64,000 nucleotides of DNA, from positions 248,001 to 312,000 of the forward strand of contig CANLTZ010000001.1 in the NCBI GenBank assembly GCA_947494145.1. Reading direction: 5' to 3'. A program made the position numbers and the translations under genes. Below the pieces are notes generated by a model. That model was not told the DNA's origin, did not search any database, and saw only the letters and a list, made by a program, of their open reading frames with translations. Shown here in pieces: positions 45,338 to 52,037 of this stretch; the first letter of the stretch is position 1; each line of letters begins with the position of its first letter. The DNA comes from an uncultured Jannaschia sp. GTDB lineage: Bacteria > Pseudomonadota > Alphaproteobacteria > Rhodobacterales > Rhodobacteraceae.

Positions 45338-45784
45338 ATGCTTAATGAATTCAAGGATTTCATTGCCAAGGGCAATGTCATGGATTTGGCGGTGGGGATC
45401 ATTATCGGGGCGGCCTTTACGGCCATCGTAAGCTCGCTTGTGGGCGACCTGATCAACCCGATCATCGGTCTGATTCTGGGGGGAATCGACTTCACCAGCA
45501 TGTATGTCGTGCTGTCTGGCGACGTGGCGCCGGGCGTGGGGCTAGAGGCCGCGCGCGAATCCGGGGCCGCGATATTCGCCTATGGGGCGTTTTTGACCGC
45601 CTGCATCAACTTCCTCATCATCGCCTTCGTCGTCTTCATGCTGGTGAAAGCGGTCAACAAGATCAAAGCCGCCACCGAAACGCCGGAAGAGGCGCCCGCC
45701 GAAGAGGCCGGTCCGTCAGAGCTCGATGTGCTCATCGAAATCCGCGATAACCTGAAGACGGGTGGCGCGACCGCCGCGGAATAA
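45338..45784 (+). CDS. mscL: Large-conductance mechanosensitive channel
   Basis: 148 residues from the ATG at 45338 ([20 protein letters not shown]), preceded by GGGAGAG at a better distance than for the ATG at 45332. Two membrane segments ([20 protein letters not shown] and [19 protein letters not shown]) flank the periplasmic loop; the C-terminal part is acidic and ends in a short helix. MscL opens under membrane tension to release solutes on hypo-osmotic shock. Confidence 0.97.
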   Translation: MLNEFKDFIAKGNVMDLAVGIIIGAAFTAIVSSLVGDLINPIIGLILGGIDFTSMYVVLSGDVAPGVGLEAARESGAAIFAYGAFLTACINFLIIAFVVFMLVKAVNKIKAATETPEEAPAEEAGPSELDVLIEIRDNLKTGGATAAE

Positions 45785-45805
45785 CCGGCCCAAGCTGCAT
45801 GCCAA

Positions 45806-45834
45806 GGCCCGCCCCAGACAGGGGCGGGCCGCTT
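45806..45834. terminator. Hairpin between convergent mscL and ald
   Basis: A perfect 10-bp GC stem GGCCCGCCCC (45806-45815) / GGGGCGGGCC (45821-45830) with an AGACA loop. T runs on both sides are short, so efficiency is uncertain; it could act in both directions. Confidence 0.6.
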
Positions 45835-45846
45835 CCGTCGCAGCAT

Positions 45847-46959
45847 TCAGAGAACCGACGCGACCGGGACCGCGTCGAGCCCCAATGCCTCCCCCACCGC
45901 GGCATAGGTCAGCTTGCCCGCATGGACGTTCAGGCCCGCGGCCAGATGCGGGTCCGCCGCGCAAGCCGCTTTCCAGCCCAGATCGGCCAGCGACAACAGG
46001 AAGGGCAGGGTGGCGTTGCCAAGCGCGATGGTCGAGGTGCGGGCCACGGCGCCCGGCATGTTGGCTACGCAGTAATGCATGATGCCATCGACCTCATAGA
46101 TCGGGTCTTCGTGTGTGGTGGCTTTTGAGGTTTCAAAGCAGCCACCCTGGTCGATGGCCACATCAACAATGGCCGCCCCCGTCTTCATGTCCGGCAATTG
46201 CGCCCGGGTCACCAGCTTAGGCGCCGCCGCCCCGGGGATAAGCACCGCGCCGATGACCATATCGGCTTGGGCCACCAATTCGGCGGTGTTGCCAGCGCTG
46301 GCAAAGCGCGTGTTGAACACCCCGCCGAACACATCGTCGAGATAGCGCAGGCGAGGCAGGGACCGGTCCAGCACGGTCACATCCGCGCCCATGCCCGCCG
46401 CGATGCGCGCGGCATGGGTGCCGACGACGCCCCCACCGATCACCGCCACTTGGGCGGGCCCCACACCAGGCACCCCGCCCATCAGCACGCCGCGTCCGCC
46501 ATTGGCCTTCTGCAAGGTCCAGGCGCCCACTTGCGGGGCCAGCCGCCCGGCCACTTCGGACATGGGCGCCAGCAGGGGCAGCCCGCCGCCGGGCGCGGTG
46601 ACAGTCTCATAGGCAATGCATGTCGCGCCCGAGGCCAGCAGGTCGTGGGTTTGGCCGGGGTCGGGGGCCAGGTGCAGATAGGTGAACAGAACCTGGCCCT
46701 CGCGCAACATCTTGCGTTCGCCGGGCTGCGGTTCCTTCACCTTCACCACCATGTCCGCGCTGGCGAAGACCTCTGCCGCGGTGTCGACGATCTTGGCGCC
46801 GACCGCTTGATATTCAGCGTCCTCAAACCCAGAGCCCAGGCCCGCCTGGGTCTCGATCAGGACGTCATGGCCATGGGCGATGGCTTCCATGGCGGCGGCG
46901 GGGGTCATGCCGACGCGAAACTCCTGGGGTTTGATTTCCTTGGGGCAGCCGATGCGCAT
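45847..46959 (-). CDS. ald: Alanine dehydrogenase
   Basis: 370 residues. Reversible NAD-dependent deamination of L-alanine to pyruvate and ammonia. MRIGCPKEIKPQEFRVGMTP, the substrate Lys in VVKVKEPQPGE, YLHLAPD, the Rossmann motif VAVIGGGVVGTHAARIA and MPGAVARTSTIALGNATLPF are all present. It diverges from an Lrp/AsnC regulator with a palindromic operator in between, indicating amino-acid-dependent control. Confidence 0.96.
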   Translation of the reverse strand: MRIGCPKEIKPQEFRVGMTPAAAMEAIAHGHDVLIETQAGLGSGFEDAEYQAVGAKIVDTAAEVFASADMVVKVKEPQPGERKMLREGQVLFTYLHLAPDPGQTHDLLASGATCIAYETVTAPGGGLPLLAPMSEVAGRLAPQVGAWTLQKANGGRGVLMGGVPGVGPAQVAVIGGGVVGTHAARIAAGMGADVTVLDRSLPRLRYLDDVFGGVFNTRFASAGNTAELVAQADMVIGAVLIPGAAAPKLVTRAQLPDMKTGAAIVDVAIDQGGCFETSKATTHEDPIYEVDGIMHYCVANMPGAVARTSTIALGNATLPFLLSLADLGWKAACAADPHLAAGLNVHAGKLTYAAVGEALGLDAVPVASVL

Positions 46960-47047
46960 TGTGTTCTCCCGAATGGCGTTATGCGGAAGATTAGGGGCGT
47001 TCAGGGGCGCTTTCGTCCTGATTTCTCCTGAGGTATGGCGTGATCAC

Positions 47048-47062
47048 GCACAAATTCTGTGC
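47048..47062. promoter_or_regulatory. Palindromic operator between ald and lrp
   Basis: GCACA-AATTC-TGTGC is a 15-bp dyad 33 bp before the regulator start and 89 bp before ald. Lrp/AsnC proteins such as AldR bind dyads in this kind of divergent gap. Confidence 0.55.
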
Positions 47063-47094
47063 TAATAATCGCAGATACGGGAAATATATGCATC

Positions 47095-47565
47095 ATGGCT
47101 CAGATAGACGACACCGATGCCCGTCTGCTCCGTCTGGTCCAGCGGGAGGCGCGCCTGACGTCGGCCCAATTGTCCGAGCGGCTGAACCTGTCGCCCTCGG
47201 CCTGCCACCGGCGGCTGCAACGGCTAGAGAAAGCGGGCGTGATCCGCGGAACCGTGGCCTTGCTGAACCCCCGCGCCGTGGGGCGACCCACCACCGTCTT
47301 CGTGGAAATCAGCCTGTCCACCCAGGCGGACGATGTCCTGGACGCATTCGAGGCGGCGGTGGCCCGTATCCCCGACGTGTTGGAATGCCACTTGATGACG
47401 GGGGCTTATGACTACCTGCTGACGGTCGTGGCCCGCGACAGTGACGATTTCGCGCGCATCCACCGCGGCCACCTTGCCCGTTTGCCCGGGGTGGCCAAAC
47501 TGCAATCGTCCTTCGCGCTCAAAACGGTGTTCAAGTCGACCGCGTTACCGGTGGAACCGGGCTGA
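47095..47565 (+). CDS. Lrp/AsnC-family transcriptional regulator (AldR-like)
   Basis: 156 residues: the N-terminal HTH (DDTDARLLRLVQREARLTSAQLSERLNLSPSACHRRLQRLE) and the C-terminal RAM ligand-binding domain (VAKLQSSFALKTVFKST at the end). The ATG at 47095 gives the family start. It is divergent from ald, which it probably activates in response to L-alanine. Confidence 0.92.
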   Translation: MAQIDDTDARLLRLVQREARLTSAQLSERLNLSPSACHRRLQRLEKAGVIRGTVALLNPRAVGRPTTVFVEISLSTQADDVLDAFEAAVARIPDVLECHLMTGAYDYLLTVVARDSDDFARIHRGHLARLPGVAKLQSSFALKTVFKSTALPVEPG

Positions 47566-47607
47566 GACGAGATCCTTCAAGACAGGAAGGCCGGTCGACA
47601 AACCCGC

Positions 47608-47670
47608 CTTTCATCCTGGCAAAAATACTCCGGGGGGCTTCGGCTTGCCAAAGCGGGGGCAGCGCCCCCT
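47608..47670. repeat. 3'-end intergenic repeat (copy 2)
   Basis: CATCCTGGCAAAAATACTCC with a G run, 45 bp after the lrp stop, followed by a short GC stem (GGGGGC-AGC-GCCCCC). The same core lies at 6042 and 54097. Confidence 0.6.
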
Positions 47671-47752
47671 CCCAGATGTTTCGCATGCGAAACGTCCGAA
47701 TCGGACCTTTAACCCATTGTTAGTACATTGTTTCGCGTGCGAAACATCTGGG
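47671..47752. promoter_or_regulatory. Nested palindromes with a GTTTCGC(AT/GT)GCGAAAC motif
   Basis: GTTTCGCATGCGAAAC (within 47671-47693) and GTTTCGCGTGCGAAAC (within 47730-47752) are two near-identical palindromes. Their flanks CCCAGAT and ATCTGGG make the whole stretch a 23-bp inverted repeat with one mismatch. Directly inside the left arm is a further dyad, GTCCGA-A-TCGGAC (47694-47706). It lies between convergent lrp and azlD, where no promoter is expected. Confidence 0.6.
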
Positions 47753-47786
47753 TCATGATCCCCCGTTCAAGCCAGGTTCGATCCCA

Positions 47787-48098
47787 TCATTGGAATGCCG
47801 CGACCAACACCATGACCAACCCGCCCGCGATGACCCCCGCAATCGCATCGCGCCGCCAGGCCGCCACGCCAAGGGCGGCGCCCGCCGCGACCAGCCGCGC
47901 AAGTTCTGGCGCAGTCCCGACAGCATCGGGCCAGACCACCAGCGGCACCGCCAAGGCGGGCAGGATGGACACGGCGGTGTAGCGCAGATGGCGCTCAAAC
48001 CAGGCGGGCAGGGGCCGGTTGCCCACCAGGCCCAGAAAGGCGAAGCGCGTCAGATAGGTCAGGACGCCCAGGATGACGATGATTGCCCAGACATTCAT
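47787..48098 (-). CDS. azlD: AzlD-type branched-chain amino acid exporter subunit
   Basis: 103 residues with three to four membrane segments (WAIIVILGVLTYLTRFAFL, RYTAVSILPALAVPLVVW, DAIAGVIAGGLVMVLVAAF). The LTYLTR segment is typical of AzlD. It overlaps azlC by 4 bases and forms with it the small export pair known for branched-chain amino acids. Confidence 0.9.
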   Translation of the reverse strand: MNVWAIIVILGVLTYLTRFAFLGLVGNRPLPAWFERHLRYTAVSILPALAVPLVVWPDAVGTAPELARLVAAGAALGVAAWRRDAIAGVIAGGLVMVLVAAFQ

Positions 48099-48787
48099 GA
48101 CATCCGACGCTCCACCTCGGCGCCGGTGGCCATGCCCAGCAGACCCGCGCAGATCAGCCCAAGGTTCCAAGGCAACCAGGTCAGCAACAGGGCCGCCACC
48201 ACCGCCACGAAGGCCGCCGCCATATGGGCGCGGCTGCGCAGCATCGGTCCCACCAGCGCCAGGAAGGTCAGCGGCAGCGCAAAGTCGAGCCCCCAGCTTT
48301 CAGGCACCTGGGCGCCCAGCACCGCGCCCACCCACGTCGCCCCGACCCAGGTGGGGAAGAGCAGCGCAATCAGACCCGCGAAATAGGCCACCTTGCGGGC
48401 CACGGGCAGGTTTGGCTGTGCCTCATAGGTGGCCTGGGCCAGCGCGAAACTTTGGTCCACCAGCATGTAGGCCAAGCCCGCGCGTTGCCACAAAGGGGCG
48501 GAGCCCAGATGGGGGACCATGGCGGCGGAATACATCACCATCCGCAGGTTCACCGCCAGCGCCGACGCGATCACCACGGCGGCGGGCGCGCCCTCGGCCA
48601 TCAATTGCACGGCGGTGAACTGCGCCGCCCCCGCGATGACCACCACCGAAAAGGCCATGACCTGCGACACCGGCAGCCCGGCCTCGGTGGCCAGCACTCC
48701 GAACAGCGCGCCAAACGGCACAATGATCAGCACGAAAGGCGCGCAATCCAATACGCCGCGCCGGAAGGGTCGGTCCATCGCTTGCAT
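48095..48787 (-). CDS. azlC: AzlC-family branched-chain amino acid transporter
   Basis: 230 residues, several membrane segments (FVLIIVPFGALFGVLATEAGL, VMAFSVVVIAGAAQFTAVQL, ALAVNLRMVMYSAAMVPHL). The GAAQF and NLRMVMYSA segments are AzlC hallmarks. Start at 48787, with a second ATG three codons in. Paired with azlD. Divergent from fdhD. Confidence 0.92.
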   Translation of the reverse strand: MQAMDRPFRRGVLDCAPFVLIIVPFGALFGVLATEAGLPVSQVMAFSVVVIAGAAQFTAVQLMAEGAPAAVVIASALAVNLRMVMYSAAMVPHLGSAPLWQRAGLAYMLVDQSFALAQATYEAQPNLPVARKVAYFAGLIALLFPTWVGATWVGAVLGAQVPESWGLDFALPLTFLALVGPMLRSRAHMAAAFVAVVAALLLTWLPWNLGLICAGLLGMATGAEVERRMS

Positions 48788-48889
48788 CCTCTCGGGCCTG
48801 CGGACAATCTGCCCTTCCAGCGTTTCGGCCTTGGCGGAGCTTTCCGGTCAAAGCCTGAACGCCTTAACCGCGCCGGAGCCGCCCCTCAA

Positions 48890-49717
48890 GTGTCCACCGA
48901 AACCCCCGCCAGCCTGCGCGTCCTCCCCGACCCCGACGCCCCTCGCCTGACCCGTGCCGTCACGGGCCGCGACCAGACCGGCGCGGCGGTGGATTTGCGC
49001 GTGGTCGAGGAACGGCCGCTGACCATCTACCTCAACAGCCGCGAGATCGTGACCGCCATGACAATCGGCGACCATCCCGAATGGCTGGCCTTGGGCTTTC
49101 TGACCAACCAGGGGATGGTGACGGCAGAAGACGAGGTCACCGGCATCGACTTCGACGAAGAACTGGAAACCGTCGTCGTGCGCACGGCGCGGGAAACGGA
49201 CCACGAAGCCAAGCTGTCGCGCGCCACCCGCACATCGGGCTGTGCCGTGGGCACGGTCTTTGGCGATATGATGGAAGGGTTGGAGGGGCTGACCCTGCCG
49301 CCCACGCCCATTCGCGTGTCGGACCTGCGCGCGCTAAGCCGGGCGATCAACCGGACGCCGTCGCTATACCTCGCGGCGGGGGCGATCCACGGCACCTGCC
49401 TGTGCCAGGGCCCGGACCCGCTGGCTTATTTCGAGGATGTGGGTCGCCACAATGCCGTCGATAAGCTGGCGGGCTGGATGCGCGTCACGGGCACCGACCC
49501 GTCGGACAAGACGATGTTCACAACCGGGCGCCTGACGTCTGAGATGGTCATCAAATGCGCATTGATGGGCATTCCCTGCCTTGCCTCCCGTTCGGGCTTC
49601 ACGGCCTGGGGGGTGGAAATCGCGCGCCAAGTGGGGCTGACCGTGATCGGGCGGATGAAGGGTGAACGCTTCGTATGCCTAAGCGGGGAGGCGCGGGTCG
49701 TATGGGACGCCTCTTGA
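48890..49717 (+). CDS. fdhD: FdhD-type sulfurtransferase for formate dehydrogenase
   Basis: 275 residues from a GTG at 48890, with GGAG upstream. FdhD passes sulfur from a cysteine desulfurase to the molybdenum cofactor of formate dehydrogenases. PEWLALGFLTNQGMV, AGAIHGTCLCQG, YFEDVGRHNAVDKLAGW, TGRLTSEMVIKCALMGIP and ASRSGFTAWGVEIA match the family. The usual CxxC in the middle reads SGCAVGT, so only the first cysteine is present. Mo-cofactor genes mobA, mobB and moeA follow on the same strand with overlaps, pointing to a formate dehydrogenase maturation operon. The structural fdh genes are not in this window. Confidence 0.9.
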   Translation: MSTETPASLRVLPDPDAPRLTRAVTGRDQTGAAVDLRVVEERPLTIYLNSREIVTAMTIGDHPEWLALGFLTNQGMVTAEDEVTGIDFDEELETVVVRTARETDHEAKLSRATRTSGCAVGTVFGDMMEGLEGLTLPPTPIRVSDLRALSRAINRTPSLYLAAGAIHGTCLCQGPDPLAYFEDVGRHNAVDKLAGWMRVTGTDPSDKTMFTTGRLTSEMVIKCALMGIPCLASRSGFTAWGVEIARQVGLTVIGRMKGERFVCLSGEARVVWDAS

Positions 49718-50265
49718 TGTGGTCTCTTCCCGCATTGGCGGCCCTGGCATGGCTCAGCCCCGCCGTCGCCGACACGCTGCCGTCCTGTCCGGGCGACGCG
49801 ACTGTCTGCATCATCGCCCCGCAACCTGCCTTGACCGAGACGACCCACCGCCCCAGCCAGCTTCTCCGCGATTGCCATGGCGCCCATCAGGGCGGGACCC
49901 GTATCGACCCGTTCGACTACGACCCTTGGTCCGCCCCGCAGCGCCCCGTGGCGCACCACGAAAGCTGCCTGGCCGCCACCTTCCTGGCCCTTCGCACTTG
50001 GCAGTTAGCGGCGGCCTGGATGTCCGAAAATCGCTTTGGCGTCGAAGACGGGCTCGGACTTCGCGTCACCGCCCCAGCCGACCCCATGGCCCCGACCTTC
50101 ACGCTGGTGGGCGTTCAGCCTGCCAAGCGGGTGCGTCCCAGCCTTCTTCATGTCGAACACCCGGGCCTCGACCCGGCGCTGCCACTGAACCTGGCGCTCC
50201 GCTTCGACAGCTTGGGCAATTTCCTCGACGCAACGTTCGACCAACGCCCGAGGGCCCCGCGATGA
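49702..50265 (+). CDS. Secreted protein of unknown function inside the fdhD-mob operon (paralogue 1)
   Basis: 187 residues from the ATG at 49702, which overlaps fdhD by 16 bases and has GGGGAGG upstream. A signal peptide (MGRLLMWSLPALAALAWLSPAVA) is followed by LPSCPGDATVC, then CHGAHQGGTRIDPFDYDPW, HHESCLAATFLAL, RTWQLAAAWMSENRFGVED and the end LALRFDSLGNFLDATFDQR. The next gene encodes a paralogue with the same CPGxAxxC start and AAW block. Possibly periplasmic; no enzyme motif is visible. Confidence 0.68.
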   Translation: MGRLLMWSLPALAALAWLSPAVADTLPSCPGDATVCIIAPQPALTETTHRPSQLLRDCHGAHQGGTRIDPFDYDPWSAPQRPVAHHESCLAATFLALRTWQLAAAWMSENRFGVEDGLGLRVTAPADPMAPTFTLVGVQPAKRVRPSLLHVEHPGLDPALPLNLALRFDSLGNFLDATFDQRPRAPR

Positions 50266-50960
50266 TTCGACCCTACAATGCCCGACTGGCTGGCGCCCGC
50301 ACGACCTGGCCGGGCCTTGCCCTTGCCGCAATCCTGGCGGTCGCGACGCCTGCCATTGCGAACCAACCGGCCCCGCCTGCCTGCCCCGGCGGCGCGATTT
50401 TCTGCGAACTTCCCGAGGTCGAATTGCCGAAAGATCTTCGCGTGCCCCGCGATCGCGATGTCGGTCAGGCGGCAATGCCGTTCCATTTCGACGGACAGCC
50501 CGTCACCGCCGATCAGCCGGAATGGGAATGGTATCGCGACCCAATCGCAACCTATCCCGATGCGGCTTCGTGCCTTCCATCTGCGGCGGTCACCGCGACC
50601 CATCTGGACGTCGCCGCCTTCGACTGGGGCGCCCGCCGGACCCTGGACGAATCCGAGATCTGCGTCTTTCGCCTGACCCAAGTCTTGGGCGATTGGCGCC
50701 ATGTGGCGGCGTGGTTCCTTCGATCCGGTCTCCGCGACCCGGAGCCGGGATTGGCAAGGCCGGGCTACCAGGTCGTATCCGACGGATCTGCGGTTGTGCT
50801 GACGGGATGCATTGGCAAGGGCACCGGGCCAGAGACCGATTTCGACGCGTCAATGCGCAGCGTCGTCATGCTCTTGTCGGGCACGACGGATTTGAATGTC
50901 TCGGTCGTCTATGGGCTCGACGGCACGTTGCAATCCGTCGGAGTGGCAGAATGTTTCTGA
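50262..50960 (+). CDS. Secreted protein of unknown function inside the fdhD-mob operon (paralogue 2)
   Basis: 232 residues, overlapping the previous gene by 4 bases (ATGA). Signal peptide LALAAILAVATPAIA; mature part PPACPGGAIFCELPEVELPKDL, DPIATYPDAASCLPSAAVTA, GDWRHVAAWFLRSGLRDPEP and SVVYGLDGTLQSVGVAECF. The CPGxAxxC opening, the WxxxAAW block and the Asp-Gly-x-Leu C-terminal region match the paralogue upstream. Conserved cysteines suggest disulfides. mobA starts 10 bp downstream. Confidence 0.68.
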   Translation: MIRPYNARLAGARTTWPGLALAAILAVATPAIANQPAPPACPGGAIFCELPEVELPKDLRVPRDRDVGQAAMPFHFDGQPVTADQPEWEWYRDPIATYPDAASCLPSAAVTATHLDVAAFDWGARRTLDESEICVFRLTQVLGDWRHVAAWFLRSGLRDPEPGLARPGYQVVSDGSAVVLTGCIGKGTGPETDFDASMRSVVMLLSGTTDLNVSVVYGLDGTLQSVGVAECF

Positions 50961-50970
50961 GGTCGGCGCC

Positions 50971-51570
50971 ATGATCCAACCCCATGGTGTCATCCTGGCC
51001 GGGGGCCGCGCGACCCGCATGGGTGGGGGCGATAAGGGGCGGTTGATGGTGGGCGGTGTGCCATTGATCCAGCGCGTGATTGCGCGGCTTGGGCCCCAGG
51101 TGGATGCGCTTGCGCTGAACGCCAATGGCGATGCAGCGCGGTGGGCCGACCTTAGCCTGCCCGTCCTGGCCGATGCCAGCGATGACCGACCGGGGCCGTT
51201 GGCCGGTGTGCTGGCGGGGCTCGACTGGGCCGCGGACCTTGGTTGTCCCCATATCGTCACTGCCGCGGCCGACACGCCCTTTCTGCCGCCCGATCTTGTG
51301 CCTCGCTTGCTGGCGGCGGCGGGGCCCAGTGGCCTCGCCTTGGCCGCGACGCAGGAAGACGGGCGCACCTGGCCCCAGCCCACATTCGGGCTTTGGCCCA
51401 CGTCCTTGCGCGACGACCTGCGCCAAGCCATCGCCGATGGTACGCGAAAGATGCTGCATTGGACGGATCGGCACGGGGCGGGCTTGGCTGTCTTCGAGAC
51501 CGCGCCGTTCGACCCGTTCTTCAACATCAATACGCCCGAAGACCTGGCCCGCGCCGAGGCCATGGCATGA
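50971..51570 (+). CDS. mobA: Molybdenum cofactor guanylyltransferase
   Basis: 199 residues. Transfers GMP from GTP to molybdopterin, forming the bis-MGD used by formate dehydrogenase and other DMSO-reductase-family enzymes. GVILAGGRATRMGGGDKGRL is the nucleotide-binding signature; ASDDRPGPLAGVLAGLDWA and AAADTPFLPPDL complete it, and the C-terminal FFNINTPEDLARAE is typical. It overlaps mobB by 4 bases. Confidence 0.95.
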   Translation: MIQPHGVILAGGRATRMGGGDKGRLMVGGVPLIQRVIARLGPQVDALALNANGDAARWADLSLPVLADASDDRPGPLAGVLAGLDWAADLGCPHIVTAAADTPFLPPDLVPRLLAAAGPSGLALAATQEDGRTWPQPTFGLWPTSLRDDLRQAIADGTRKMLHWTDRHGAGLAVFETAPFDPFFNINTPEDLARAEAMA

Positions 51571-52037
51571 TCTTGATGGGCATCATCGGGCACAAGAACG
51601 CCGGTAAGACAACACTAACGGAAAGATTGGTGGCGCATCTGACGGCCCAGGGGCTGAGTGTTTCGACCGTGAAGCGCACGCACCACGCCATCGACCTGGA
51701 AAAGCCCGGCACCGACACCCATCGCCACCGCATTGCGGGCGCGCGTCAGACCATTTTGGCCACCGACAAACGGTTGGCGTTGCTGGACGAAGCCCCGGCG
51801 CCCGACCTTGCCCATTGCCTACGCCGTCTGGCGCCTTGCGATGTGGTTCTGGCCGAGGGGTGGAAGGGTGGGGACCATCCCCGGATCGAGACCTGGCGCC
51901 CCGAAACGGGGCATCCCCCCTTGGCGATCGCGGATCCGACAATCGGCGCCGTCGCCGCGAAAGGGGCGCCGGAGGTGGCGCAACCCGTCTTCGACCTGGA
52001 TGACATTGCCAGCATCGCCGCCTTCATATGCCGATGA
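51567..52037 (+). CDS. mobB: Molybdopterin-guanine dinucleotide biosynthesis protein MobB
   Basis: 156 residues, a GTP-binding adaptor that aids MGD formation. The P-loop GIIGHKNAGKTTLTERLV, VKRTHHAIDLEKPGTDTHRHRIAGA and LAEGWKGGDHPRIE match MobB. It overlaps mobA by 4 bases and the moeA fusion by 10. Confidence 0.94.
   Translation: MILMGIIGHKNAGKTTLTERLVAHLTAQGLSVSTVKRTHHAIDLEKPGTDTHRHRIAGARQTILATDKRLALLDEAPAPDLAHCLRRLAPCDVVLAEGWKGGDHPRIETWRPETGHPPLAIADPTIGAVAAKGAPEVAQPVFDLDDIASIAAFICR

Noticed and set aside
47671-47752. Calling the GTTTCGC..GCGAAAC sites true parS
   Set aside because: The known chromosomal form is 16 bp with TGTTTCACGTGAAACA-like spacing; these are two bases longer between half-sites, and no par genes or origin features lie near. 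Kept only as a possibility.
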